Shown: positions 10,314-20,500 of the stretch, piece by piece | Layout of the letters: every line of letters starts with the position of its first letter | Numbering within the stretch: the first letter of the stretch is position 1 | DNA from: Candidatus Omnitrophota bacterium | Lineage (GTDB): Bacteria > Hinthialibacterota > Hinthialibacteria > Hinthialibacterales > Hinthialibacteraceae | Reading direction: 5' to 3' | DNA length: 64,000 nucleotides | NCBI GenBank assembly: GCA_013177805.1 | Contig: JABLXU010000031.1 | Span: forward strand, 1-64,000 | Position numbers and translations under genes: made by a program | Notes under the pieces: generated by a model | The model's input: only the letters and a program-made list of their open reading frames with translations | Told to the model about the DNA's origin: nothing | Databases searched by the model: none

Positions 10314-12758
10314 TTATTGTACCCGCCGGTTCGCGGATTTCCCATTTTTCTTTTTAAGGAGGCGGGTCGGAGCGGGTACGCCGTTCTTTTTCTTGGTAGG
10401 AGACAAAAGTGGCCGTATCATGCTGATTTTTAATACTTCGTCGATATTTTTGACGAAGATGAAATTCATTTCTTTCCGAATGGCGGCATCGATCTCTTCC
10501 AGATCGTTGCGGTTCCGTTCAGGGAGAATCACGTTACGGATGCCGATGCGGTGAGCGGCCAACACTTTTTCCTTGATCCCTCCCACAGGCAACACCAAGC
10601 CCGACAGGGTGATTTCACCGGTCATGGCGATGTCATGGCGCACGGGGATATCCGTGGCGGCGGAAGCCAGGGCGACGGTCATAGTCACACCGGCGGAAGG
10701 TCCGTCCTTAGGCACCGCCCCGGCGGGCACATGGAGGTGCAGTTCGTGTTCCTTGAAAAAATCGGGCGGGATCCCCAGTTGTTTCTGGCGGGACCGGACC
10801 AGGGAGAGTGCGGCGCGGGCGGATTCTTTCATCACGTCGCCCAGTTTGCCCGTGAGCATCAATCCTTTGCTGCCGGTCATGGACAGGGCTTCAACGAAGA
10901 GAATTTCGCCGCCCGCCGAGGTCCAGGCTAGGCCGGTGGCCACGCCGGGGGTAGCGGTGCGGCGTTTCACTTCGTCCATGAACCGCTCGGCACCCAGCAG
11001 GTGGGTGATCAGGGCCGGGGTGATCTTCCGCCGCCGCCATTTGCCCTTGGTTTTGCTGACGGCGATTTTGCGGCAGATTGACTGAATTTCGCGTTCAAGA
11101 TTGCGCACGCCGGCTTCGCGGGTGTATCCGCGGATAAGAAATTCCAAGGCGCCCTGGCCGAAAGCGATGTCCTTGGCCTCCAACCCGTTATTCTGGACCG
11201 CCCGGGGTATCAAGTAGCGGTTGGCGATCTGGATTTTTTCCTGAGTGGAATAGCCGGCGAGGCGGATTTCCTCCATCCGGTCACGCAACGGTGGTTGAAT
11301 GCGGTCGGGCACATTGGCGGTCGCGATAAACAGCACCTTGGAGAGATCAATGTCCAGTTCCATGTAGTGGTCGCGAAAGGCCTTGTTCTGGGCGGGATCC
11401 AGCACCTCCAGGAGGGCGGAGGAGGGATCTCCGCGGAAATCGCTCCCCACTTTGTCGATTTCGTCCAACATGAAGACGGGATTGATGGAGCCGGCGCGTC
11501 GGATTTGCTGGACGATGGAGCCGGGCAGTGCGCCGATATAGGTGCGGCGGTGACCGCGGATTTCGGCTTCGTCATGCACCCCGCCCAGGGAGAGACGGAC
11601 GAATTTCCGCCCCAGGGCGCGGGCGATGGATTGGCCCAGCGAGGTTTTCCCCACGCCCGGCGGACCGACGAAGCAGAGGATCGGCCCCTGGATATGGGGA
11701 TTGAGTTTCCGCACCGCGAGAAATTCGAGGATACGGTCCTTGACCTGTTTGAGGTCGTAGTGGTCCTGGTTGAGAATCCGCTCAGCGGAGGCGATGTTGA
11801 GTTTGTCCTCGGTCTCCTCCAGCCAGGGAAACTCCAGCAGCCAGTCCAGGTAGTTCCGGGTCATGGGATACTCGGGTGAATTAGGCGACATGCGGGAGAG
11901 GCGCTTGAGTTCGGCCTCGCCTTTTTCGCGGACCGCGTCGGGCAGGGCTTTCTTACTCCATTTTTCGCGCAGATCGTCCAGCTCAACGTTTTCATCTTCA
12001 GTCTCGCCTAGTTCCTTGCGGATCGCCTGCAATTGTTCGCGGAGATAATATTCGCGTTCGGACTTGGAGAGTTTGGACTGAATCTCGTTCTGGATTTTGC
12101 CGCCCAGGTTGATGATTTCGAGTTCGTGGGCGATTTCCTTCAGCGTCATGCGCAGTTTTTTCTCCAAGGAAGGGGTTTCGTAGATTTCCTGGAGGCGGTG
12201 CATATCGGCGCGGGTCAAGCTGAGCACCATGTAGGCCAACCGGTGTGGGCTTTGCATGGAGGAGGGCAATCCCTGGAGTTCCTCGGGAATCAGGGGGGCC
12301 TTTTGGATCAGGAGTTCGGCCTGTTCGGCGACCTGCCGGGTGAGCGCCTCGATCGCCGTGCTCTTTTCATTTTTTTCTTCGACGACTTCGATCTGCGCCC
12401 AGGGGATGCCGTTCTGAATTTTGAAGTCCAATATCCGGATTTTGTGCAATCCCCGCACGACCAGTTGTGTCGCTTGTTCGGCCCCGCGCATCATACGCAG
12501 GATCAATGCCACGGTGCCTATCCGGTATAAGTGGTCGAAGGTTTTCCGGTCTTTTTTGGACGGCTCGTGCCGGATACTGGAGGTGGCGAACAGCCGGTTA
12601 CCCTTGGCGGCCAGCTCCACGGCCCGGACGGCTTCTTCGCTGGTGATGGCGATGGGAGCCGTCGCGCCGGGGAATAACACGGCGTTGTTCAGGGGCACGA
12701 TCGGCAACCATTCGGGAATCTGAATCTCCTCACTGCGCTCTTGAATGATGTCCACCAT
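10314..12758 (-). CDS. lon: ATP-dependent protease Lon
   Basis: 814 residues, full length. In order: an N-terminal substrate-binding LON domain ([15 protein letters not shown]), a coiled-coil region with [16 protein letters not shown], an AAA+ module with Walker [13 protein letters not shown] and Walker [12 protein letters not shown], then the protease domain. The catalytic dyad is Ser688 in [11 protein letters not shown] and Lys731 in VGGIKEKV. It degrades misfolded and regulatory proteins in the cytoplasm. The tail after residue 785 is short, Lys-rich and unusual (KKKNG twice). It is preceded by hsp20 with a 20-base gap, so the two are probably co-transcribed. Confidence 0.97.
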   Translation of the reverse strand: MVDIIQERSEEIQIPEWLPIVPLNNAVLFPGATAPIAITSEEAVRAVELAAKGNRLFATSSIRHEPSKKDRKTFDHLYRIGTVALILRMMRGAEQATQLVVRGLHKIRILDFKIQNGIPWAQIEVVEEKNEKSTAIEALTRQVAEQAELLIQKAPLIPEELQGLPSSMQSPHRLAYMVLSLTRADMHRLQEIYETPSLEKKLRMTLKEIAHELEIINLGGKIQNEIQSKLSKSEREYYLREQLQAIRKELGETEDENVELDDLREKWSKKALPDAVREKGEAELKRLSRMSPNSPEYPMTRNYLDWLLEFPWLEETEDKLNIASAERILNQDHYDLKQVKDRILEFLAVRKLNPHIQGPILCFVGPPGVGKTSLGQSIARALGRKFVRLSLGGVHDEAEIRGHRRTYIGALPGSIVQQIRRAGSINPVFMLDEIDKVGSDFRGDPSSALLEVLDPAQNKAFRDHYMELDIDLSKVLFIATANVPDRIQPPLRDRMEEIRLAGYSTQEKIQIANRYLIPRAVQNNGLEAKDIAFGQGALEFLIRGYTREAGVRNLEREIQSICRKIAVSKTKGKWRRRKITPALITHLLGAERFMDEVKRRTATPGVATGLAWTSAGGEILFVEALSMTGSKGLMLTGKLGDVMKESARAALSLVRSRQKQLGIPPDFFKEHELHLHVPAGAVPKDGPSAGVTMTVALASAATDIPVRHDIAMTGEITLSGLVLPVGGIKEKVLAAHRIGIRNVILPERNRNDLEEIDAAIRKEMNFIFVKNIDEVLKISMIRPLLSPTKKKNGVPAPTRLLKKKNGKSANRRVQ

Positions 12759-12778
12759 TTCGGACTCACCTTGCGGGA

Positions 12779-13195
12779 TTACCGTTTTAAGGATGCCTTG
12801 GGAATCAGGATGGTCAACAAGCCATCGCGGTACTGCGCCTGGACACTGTCTACATCCAAGGAGCCGGGCAGGATGATGGTCTTTTGAAACGGCATGAACT
12901 GGATTTCCAACTGATGGTAGCGGATGACGGGTTCATCAAACACCTGTTTGCGTTCTCCGCTGAGCACCAAGCGGTTATCGACGGCGTGCAGATGCAGGGA
13001 ATCCTCGTTGAGGCCGGCCGCTTCGATCAGAATGTAGATATGCTCTTCGGTCTCGAAGATATCGGTGTTGGGATTCCACGCGGTTTGCACCCCCGGCGTA
13101 TCCTGGTATTGAAACTCAAACACGCCTTTCGTTCGGCCAAAAGAATCCTCCGTGACAAAAAAGGTCTGTTTGGATTTGCGAATCATTCGGACCAT
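12779..13195 (-). CDS. Small heat-shock protein, Hsp20/alpha-crystallin family
   Basis: 138 residues. The alpha-crystallin domain spans about residues 40-135 (NPNTDIFETEEHIYILIEAAG through GLLTILIPKAS), with the conserved hydrophobic core and a C-terminal IPK motif close to the I-x-I type. These ATP-independent holdases bind unfolding proteins and pass them to other machinery. The start at 13195 has GGAGGAGCGGGAAG just upstream. It heads an hsp20-lon unit. I looked for a CIRCE element upstream and found none; an imperfect inverted repeat is present instead (13252-13306). Confidence 0.93.
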   Translation of the reverse strand: MVRMIRKSKQTFFVTEDSFGRTKGVFEFQYQDTPGVQTAWNPNTDIFETEEHIYILIEAAGLNEDSLHLHAVDNRLVLSGERKQVFDEPVIRYHQLEIQFMPFQKTIILPGSLDVDSVQAQYRDGLLTILIPKASLKR

Positions 13196-13251
13196 CTTCC
13201 CGCTCCTCCTGGCGCACCGCTTGACTCTAAGTCTAAACGCTAGCGGCTGTC

Positions 13252-13306
13252 CCTCGGCTTGGCAATCCTAATGGCATACAATGAAATGAGGATCACCAAG
13301 CCTCGG
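13252..13306. promoter_or_regulatory. Imperfect inverted repeat between divergent hsp20 and glycosidase genes
   Basis: Two 18-base arms (13252-13269 and 13289-13306) match at 14 of 18 positions, with GGCTTGG and ATCCT conserved in each. The 19-base spacer contains TACAAT. It sits about 60 bases from each gene's start region, where a shared operator could act; a transcript hairpin is the alternative. Confidence 0.4.
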
Positions 13307-13373
13307 GGTGTATGGATTTTATTTTACTCGAGAAATCTTTGTATTCATGGCGTGCGATAAGGAGACGACCGGG

Positions 13374-16067
13374 ATGAGTAAGTCTATTCGGCATTGGGTG
13401 GGTCTAGCCGTGTTTCTAGGAATGTCCGCGATGGCGGGGCCGGCGGCGGAATTGATCCCCATGGCGCTGCCCTGGGATGACGGGGGGATGGAAGGAAAAA
13501 CGGTGCTCCGGGGAGACGGGCGTGAGATTCCCGCGGGCGGCTCCGGTTTCATCCGAATCGAGGATGGCCATTTTGTGGACGGCCAGGGGAAACGCGTCCG
13601 CTTGTTGGGGGTCAACTTATCGTTTTCCGGGAATTTTCCCACACACGCGCAAGCGGAAAGTGTAGCCGGACGGATGGCCAAGTATGGGATCAACGCGGTG
13701 CGTTTTCACCACACAGACACGCTCCGCGCCCCCAACGGCATCTGGAAGGAAGGGCCGGCCGCCAAGCAGGAGTTGGACCCGGAAAACCTGGACCGCCTGG
13801 ATTATTTCCTCCACGCGTTGAAACAGCATGGCATTTACGCGGATCTGAACTTGAAGATTGGGCGGAAGGTGGTGGAGGCGGACGGATTTCCCCAAGCCAA
13901 TCTTTTGCCGACGTATGACAAGGGCATCGATCATTATTATCCCCGCCATATTGAACTGCAAAAGCAATACGCCCGGGATCTGCTGACGCATAGGAATCCC
14001 TACACGGGCAACCGGTACGTGGATGAACCAGCCATCGCCATTGTGGAACTCAACAATGAGAGCGGACTGGTCTCGCAATGGAGCAACGGCGAACTGGACG
14101 ATCTGCCTGATTGGTATGTCCAGCCGTTGCGTGAATATTGGAACGATTTTCTCCGGGCCAAATACCAAACGACATCGGCCTTGCGGGAAGCCTGGGAGCC
14201 GCAAAATCCGGGAACCGGAACAGAGATGCTGTCCGCCGGCCTGCGGGGCTGGTCCTTGCAACAAACCGGGACGGGTCAAGGAACTTTGCGGATCGCGCCG
14301 GAAGGGCCGGAAGGAGAATCCGCGTTAAAAATTTCTGTGACCGGCCTGGGGGCGGAGAGTTGGCATGTGCAGGCGATTTACCGCCCGCTCCAAGTGAAGG
14401 AAGGGGGATTTTACCGGTTTTCGTTTTGGATTCGGGGTGATTCCGCGCGCTCCGTCACCGTGGCATTGAAAGAAGACTACAGCCCTTGGTCGGACCTGGA
14501 CAACGGCCGGACCGTGGAGGTGACCCGGGAGTGGAAGCAGGTGGAATTGGTGTTTGCCGCGAACCAAACCGATCCGCAAGCGAGGCTGGATATCACCGGG
14601 CTGGGCGGCGCGCTGGGCACGGTGTGGATCGCGCGGCCCAGCCTGATCGACAGCAGCCCGGCCGGTTTGCCGGAGCCTCAAAGCTTGGAAAACGGTTCCG
14701 TGGACTGGCTTCCCAAGAACGCCTTCGGCGGCCGCACGATGGCCTGCCGGCGGGATTGGATCGATTTCTTGGTTCAGCAAGAGACCCGGTACTATCAGGA
14801 GATGCACCGGTATTTGAAAGAGGACCTGGGCGTGCAATCGCTCGTCGCGGGAACGCAGCTGATGTTCGGCACGATCACATCGCAGCTGGTGATGGATTTC
14901 GTCGACAACCATGCTTATTGGCAGCATCCCAGTTTTCCCGGACGGCCGTGGGATGCCGAAAACTGGGTGGTCAACAACATCTCGATGGTGGGAGCGCAAC
15001 GGAACGCGCTGGAACGCCTGATGATGGCGCGGATCGCCGGCCGCCCGTACACGGTCACGGAATACAACCACCCCGCGCCGGTCACCTTTTCGTCTGAGGC
15101 TATTCCCCTCATTGCGGCTTATGGCGCGTTGCAGGACTGGGACGGGATATTTATTTACTCGTACAGCCATGGGAACAACTACCACGAGAAATCAATCAAC
15201 AACTTTTTCGACATTGCCGGACATTCCCCAAAGATGATGACCTTCCCCGCGGCCGCTCATATGTTTTTGCGGGGTGACGTGGCGGCGGCGAAACAAATTG
15301 TCCAAGGTTCGATCTCCAAGGCCGGTTACCTGGAGCGGCTGATCTCCCGGAATGGGAGCACCTGGTTTGTTCCCCTCATGGATCCGCCCACGAGCCAAAG
15401 CGGGGTCATTGATACATCGCCTTATCAACACCAGGTGGCGTTGGAGATCGGAGAGGTTTCCTCTCCACGAGAAAATCCGCCTGTGAATTCTTCCCGCCGG
15501 ATGATGACGGCCGATACCGGCGAATTGATCTGGAACCAGAGCCCGGCCGAACAAGCCTTTGTTCTATTCAAATCTCAGAAAACCAAGGGATTCATCGGAT
15601 TTCCGGGAGATACCGATTACGATCTAGGTCATGGCGTGACCTTGCGGATCGGAGAAACCCGGCAAAACTGGGCCAACGTGCTGTTCACATACTTGGGAGC
15701 GCGTGAATCGGGTGAGCAATGGCTGCTGACCGCCACGGGGTATCATGAGAACACCGGCATGATCTGGAAGGACGAAACGATGAGTTCCGTGGGTAGAAAC
15801 TGGGGATCCGGCCCCCCGCTGGTGGAGCCTGTGCCATTGCGGCTCACGTTTGCTTTACCGGATACGACGCAAGAGAAAAATATTTCGATTGCAATGATTA
15901 AACTGTTTTCTTTGAACGAAAAGGCTGAACCAGAAATCGATCTGATGGATGGGATTCGTTCCGTCGAGGGCGGCGTGGTTATCGACCTAATGGAGAAACA
16001 ACCAGGATTGTGGTATCTAGTCGAGTTTGCTCAAAACGCTGGAGTTATGAAATTTTGGGGGTATTGA
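13374..16067 (+). CDS. Secreted clan GH-A glycoside hydrolase (GH5-like) with inserted carbohydrate-binding module
   Basis: 897 residues, start at 13374 with AAGGAG upstream. A Sec signal peptide (MSKSIRHWVGLAVFLGMSAM) ends near GPAAE. The catalytic domain begins with FVDGQGKRVRLLGVNLS and MAKYGINAVRFHHTDT, typical of the first strands of a GH5-type barrel. The likely acid/base is Glu229 in VELNNESG and the likely nucleophile Glu563 in TVTEYNHPAP. Residues about 282-432 form a beta-sandwich resembling CBM4/9 (ALKISVTGLG, FYRFSFWIRG, DNGRTVEVTREWKQVELVF). This module sits between the two catalytic residues. A C-terminal beta-rich domain closes the protein. The substrate is unknown. The CBM and family labels rest on motif recognition only. 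Confidence 0.82.
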   Translation: MSKSIRHWVGLAVFLGMSAMAGPAAELIPMALPWDDGGMEGKTVLRGDGREIPAGGSGFIRIEDGHFVDGQGKRVRLLGVNLSFSGNFPTHAQAESVAGRMAKYGINAVRFHHTDTLRAPNGIWKEGPAAKQELDPENLDRLDYFLHALKQHGIYADLNLKIGRKVVEADGFPQANLLPTYDKGIDHYYPRHIELQKQYARDLLTHRNPYTGNRYVDEPAIAIVELNNESGLVSQWSNGELDDLPDWYVQPLREYWNDFLRAKYQTTSALREAWEPQNPGTGTEMLSAGLRGWSLQQTGTGQGTLRIAPEGPEGESALKISVTGLGAESWHVQAIYRPLQVKEGGFYRFSFWIRGDSARSVTVALKEDYSPWSDLDNGRTVEVTREWKQVELVFAANQTDPQARLDITGLGGALGTVWIARPSLIDSSPAGLPEPQSLENGSVDWLPKNAFGGRTMACRRDWIDFLVQQETRYYQEMHRYLKEDLGVQSLVAGTQLMFGTITSQLVMDFVDNHAYWQHPSFPGRPWDAENWVVNNISMVGAQRNALERLMMARIAGRPYTVTEYNHPAPVTFSSEAIPLIAAYGALQDWDGIFIYSYSHGNNYHEKSINNFFDIAGHSPKMMTFPAAAHMFLRGDVAAAKQIVQGSISKAGYLERLISRNGSTWFVPLMDPPTSQSGVIDTSPYQHQVALEIGEVSSPRENPPVNSSRRMMTADTGELIWNQSPAEQAFVLFKSQKTKGFIGFPGDTDYDLGHGVTLRIGETRQNWANVLFTYLGARESGEQWLLTATGYHENTGMIWKDETMSSVGRNWGSGPPLVEPVPLRLTFALPDTTQEKNISIAMIKLFSLNEKAEPEIDLMDGIRSVEGGVVIDLMEKQPGLWYLVEFAQNAGVMKFWGY

Positions 16068-16120
16068 AAATTATATATATTCCGCGGAACAAACTTGCGG
16101 CCAGGAGGTGTTCCTGATAC

Positions 16121-17077
16121 ATGAGATTATTAGCCCGTTACCTCTTTGGAGCGATTATTGGAGGGGCATGGATAGCGGCGGCTCAGGCCCAGACATACCG
16201 GTATGGTTATATCGAGTACCAGCCCGAAATCATCCAAAACCTGAGCGCGGAAAAATTGGTAGAGAATCTTCGTGCGGACGCAGTCCGGGGCAACGCGGTG
16301 GCGGCTCTGAATGAACTCTGGAAACGGCGGGAATCGGGCGCTGATCGCCCGGCAGGTCAGCCGGTCACAGACCATATCGTGGAGGATCTGTGGAAACGGA
16401 ATTCCGGCCTTACGGCGGCGTTGGAAGCGGCGCTCGACTCGACGGACTGGCAACAACGGCAAATGGCGGCGGAAATTTTGCGCGGCATCGAGACCTTCAT
16501 GCCAACCAATCGTTTACTGGAAGTCACCGTGGAAGGATTGCGGGATGATGCCCTTCCCTTCGACGAGAATGGCGCCGGCGTGTTCGTTTTCAATGCCTTT
16601 TCCGGAACTCAGTATCTTCTCCAGCATCCACGGGAAGGCACGGAGATCTTGATTACGGCGCTGGAATCGGATGACAGCCAGCAGCGGTTTCTGGCCGCGT
16701 ACGTGCTGGGTGCGACCGGACGAGGCAACGCCACACAACGAATCACCGAAATCCTCCTCCCGCATCTGCAAGACGATGACGTATGGGGCAACGCGTGCAT
16801 GGCAGTGTACGCACTGTATCATCTGGGTCCGGACGTGTTACCGTTTCTAGAACCGTATCGGGATTCCAAGGATGAACAACAGCGGCAAGCGGTCCAGCTG
16901 GTGCGGATGGACCTCGAGAATCCCCCGCGGACGGAAGAGGAACGCCTCGTCCGCCGGAAAGTCCACACCCTCTCGGAATTGCATCCGGATCCCTGCGTGG
17001 AACAAGGACTGGAACGGTATGTTTTGTCCTGGCACAACCCGAAGCGCAACGCGCGGTTTTTATTGAATAAACGATGA
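16121..17077 (+). CDS. Secreted HEAT-like alpha-helical repeat protein
   Basis: 318 residues with a near-perfect AGGAGGTG site (16103-16110). A signal peptide ends near AAAQAQ-TYR. The rest is made of paired helices with HEAT-like spacing (WQQRQMAAEILRGIETF, DDSQQRFLAAYVLGATG, VWGNACMAVYALYHLG, DEQQRQAVQLVRM). Such repeats form superhelical protein-binding scaffolds; no enzymatic motif is visible. It follows the glycosidase gene by 53 bases and precedes a small secreted protein with a similar N-terminal helix. Its partner is unknown. Confidence 0.7.
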   Translation: MRLLARYLFGAIIGGAWIAAAQAQTYRYGYIEYQPEIIQNLSAEKLVENLRADAVRGNAVAALNELWKRRESGADRPAGQPVTDHIVEDLWKRNSGLTAALEAALDSTDWQQRQMAAEILRGIETFMPTNRLLEVTVEGLRDDALPFDENGAGVFVFNAFSGTQYLLQHPREGTEILITALESDDSQQRFLAAYVLGATGRGNATQRITEILLPHLQDDDVWGNACMAVYALYHLGPDVLPFLEPYRDSKDEQQRQAVQLVRMDLENPPRTEEERLVRRKVHTLSELHPDPCVEQGLERYVLSWHNPKRNARFLLNKR

Positions 17078-17137
17078 ATGATCGAGCGATTGATGGTATC
17101 GAGAGTAGCTAAGGGTCCATAAAGGAGTGGTGGCCCG

Positions 17138-17395
17138 ATGAAAATCCCGCTGTTTTTGATCATGGCCCTGCTGATTGTCTGCAAGATTGCGGCTCGTGTT
17201 CATGCCCGGTGGAATGCCCCTGGCCGGGAGGCCTCTCTTAACCTGGATGAATTGATTCAAGAAATGCGCGCGGATGACCTGCGGGCGGCCGCGCAATGGG
17301 TCCAAACGGCAAAGCCGGCCGATAGAGAGAACGATACTCCTGATTCGAATCCGGTCTGGAATCCTACTCTCCATTCGGAGTCATTCCATTCCTGA
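17138..17395 (+). CDS. Small secreted protein, possible truncated relative of the preceding gene
   Basis: 85 residues with AAGGAG well placed upstream (about 17120). The N-terminus is a signal peptide or anchor (MKIPLFLIMALLIVCKIAA). The next segment, LNLDELIQEMRADDLRAAAQ, resembles LSAEKLVENLRADAVRGNAV in the preceding protein, at a similar distance from the signal peptide. It then ends in a polar tail. This could be a duplicated and shortened copy, or an independent small protein. Function unknown. Confidence 0.55.
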   Translation: MKIPLFLIMALLIVCKIAARVHARWNAPGREASLNLDELIQEMRADDLRAAAQWVQTAKPADRENDTPDSNPVWNPTLHSESFHS

Positions 17396-17486
17396 TCTTT
17401 CCACCGTACCAACTCAACGGTGGTGAAAGGCAGGGAGAATAAAGCGCAGCGGAGTCCATTAACCATTCCCTTAGCGTATCGCATCC

Positions 17487-17516
17487 TTTTCCCCAGGGAG
17501 AGGATCAGGGTGAGAG
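17487..17516 (+). repeat. Intergenic palindromic repeat copy (TCCCC..GGGAGAGG..CAGGGTGAG)
   Basis: A degenerate copy of the CCCTCTCCC-n-GGGA-n-GGGGTGAGGG motif also seen at 21046-21078 and, inverted, at 54492-54525. It lies between convergent genes. Confidence 0.45.
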
Positions 17517-17575
17517 AATGCCCTTCCTTAAGGTGAACTCCTCCCGCGGGAATCATCCGCCCTCCGCCTGCAACC

Positions 17576-20500
17576 TTATCGTGAAATCACCAAACATCCT
17601 ACGCCATGGGGCGGCACCGCGCCTTCAATCACCGTGGTTTGATCCAAGGCCTGATACGTATAATCCTCCATTCCCCACAAATCTATCACCTTGGCCTCTA
17701 TGGCTGGCCAATGCAACAGCACCCCGCGCAGCGTGTGCCAGGTGGCGTTATAGAGGGTGATGAGGTCTTCTTTCTCGGAAGAAAAACGGTTGGCGAACAG
17801 GCCGTTCATCGTAGTGGGGATGAAGGGTTCCACGTCGCGGGACGTGAAAGCCTCCTGGTGCTCGTGAAAAATGCGGTTGGCCTTCTGGATGAACGCCCGG
17901 CACTCCTCACTGTACCACGACGCCGCCCGGCCCTTCAGCCATAACGCTTCGCCGTGGAAAAAGGCGATCTTGGCGTCTTCTTCGCTGGCGGCGCGGGGAT
18001 CGATGCCTGGGTGGAACAATTGGATTACCTTGAAATCCGGAAACGTGAACCGGAACAAGTGCAACTTGGCGGGGCTGGCGTAATCCCGCGTGCCCCACAG
18101 GCTGTAATCGAACGCCGCGTCGGTGTACTGGGAGGTGATGTCGTTGGGTACTTGCTCCGTATATAGCGCCACGGGACGGCCGGCTTCATCCAATGCGTGC
18201 CGGACCCGTTGGATCATGGCATGTTCGGCCAACACCGGATGCGCGCCGATTTCGTGCCCGTGTTCTGTGGAATAACACGCCTTTCCCGGGTCGGCGATGC
18301 CGAATTGATCCAGGTACATCGCGTCCGCGCCGGTTTGTTGGGCTACACGCGCAACCGTGCCAGCCATCCAATCCTGCCAGGCAGGAACGAAGGGACAGAA
18401 GAACATTTCTTCATTGCCCGTCCATTTCATGGGTTCCATTTTCCGGTTGAGAATGGACCACTCCGTTCCGTGGGCCTGGCCGATTCCGGAACGGGGATCC
18501 ACCAGGTAGCCTTCCAGGTACAAACCCGTTGCCACCTTTTGCTCCCGGGCTTCCGCGGCATTTCGTTGGATTTCATCGCTTCCCCCCAGTTCGAAGCGTT
18601 CGTATTCACCCACGCGGCCGTATCGTTCGGAATAAGCCCAGCCGGAAATATCGATCATATCGATCCCGCCCAGGTATTTCCGTGATTCGGCGATCAACCG
18701 GGGAAAGGTATAGCGGTTGCTGGAGGGATCGAACAGATAGCCGGTCCCTCCGATGGGATAATCGCGCCGGCAAATGAAGACGTTTTTGAGAATCTCCCGG
18801 GTGGCGGGATTGGGACGATACCATTTCCCGCACCAGTCCCGGTATGTCCGCCATGGGACGCGCCAATCGCCCCGGTGGAATTCCAACACCGTTAGCGGAG
18901 TCTCGAAGGCTTGCTGAGGACGAAGTTCGAGAGGCCGGAACGCGCCATACTCCACCCCCAGTTTGGATTCCGTTTCGGTCTTCTCATAGCGAAAGCGCTT
19001 AGGAACCAACCGGGTGTCGCGTGTATGCACCGCCAACCCGGTTTGCGCGCTGGGCGAGAAGACATCCATAAATTGAAGCGGGAAATCGCCGGAATGGCCG
19101 CCGTTCAACCGGACCGGTTTGTTACCCAAAGCGGCGCGTTTGAGGGGGAAGAGGTAAAATTCGTTTTCAGGGGATTCAGATATCTGGATCCCCTGCAGGT
19201 TCGGAAACAGCACGCGCACCGACTGCGGCGTCACACCGGGATTTTCCACCCGCAGCGAAAGCGCGCAGGTGGAAGCGCCGTAAGCCTCGAGCGTTACGGA
19301 CGCGCGTAGCAAGGTATCTTCTCCCCAGATCTCATACGACAAAACCAACTGCTCTCCGCTGGTTTTGTATCCTGTGAAATGGATGTTTTCCGGCGCAATC
19401 AAGGCCCCTCCCCAGATTACTGAGAAGAGCGGCGAGGGGCGGAGCAGGATAAACCGCTGGGCGGCTTTGTGCAACATGGATTCGATCATACCGCCTTGGC
19501 GTGCGTCGATACGGATCTGGTATTGGCTGTTCTCGACGATGACGCGCCTGTTCTCCTCGATGGTCAGTATCGGGCGCCCGGATTCCTCGAGCGGCACGGG
19601 TATCGGCAAGCTGGGTGCAAATTTCTCCTCCGGCAAGGGTACGGCAGGCGTCCGTTCCGGATTGATTGTCACCGCGATCAAAACCACTTGGCCATACGAC
19701 ATGTGGTCTTCGATGGTAATCTGGTCCAGGATTTTATCAGCCTGCGCCGGTATCTTGTAACAACATACCGGCGTGGCGTCCACCACGTACGCGCTCCGGT
19801 TGACATTGTAAGGAAACGATTGCTCCACCGTGCCGTCTTGATAATGCTTCGTGACGATCAGGCGATCCGGCAGAGCGGTTTCCCGCCGGGGCTCGTACCG
19901 GAACGCGCCGTCCGATCCCGCCAGCGGCGCGGCCATCAACAGGAAAATCTCACTGCAGGATTTCCCCACGGGAACAATCACTCCGTCCCGTTCCCGGTGC
20001 GGGGTCATCGCTACAGTGTTTGATTCGCTTAGTTGGAAGGGGATACCCGCGCATTGGATCCGCCGGGGCAACGCGGCATCGATTCCGGGAATATCGGATA
20101 ATGAGACATTCCCGGAAGATAGGGAAAGATATTCGAATGAGGATACGAATTCATCCTCCTCTAGGGGAGACAGTTTTTCAAACGATAGCAACGGCCGCCG
20201 GTCCGCCTGGGGATCCACGAAACGGAATTCAAAAATCTCCAGCACGCCCGGCAGGTTTCCGGTTTGCAAGGTCAACACGATTTGATCGATCTGCTCCGTC
20301 TTGACGGCGGGAAAAACCGGGCAGCGGATTTCGTGTATCTGGCTGTCACGCAGCTGACCGGCTGGAATGGGAATGGCAAACGATCCCGCCCGGGCGAAGG
20401 GATTCTCCACATTAGTCGCGCTCGGCGTGACCGGGCCGGTCGATCCGGGATTGAGTTGCAATAAAGGCCGCCCGGGGGGATTGATCAGTCCCGTGGCGCG

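Noticed and set aside
13196..13251. Possible CIRCE heat-shock element upstream of hsp20
   Set aside because: GACT-n3-AGTC is present but the TTAGCACTC-n9-GAGTGCTAA pattern is not.
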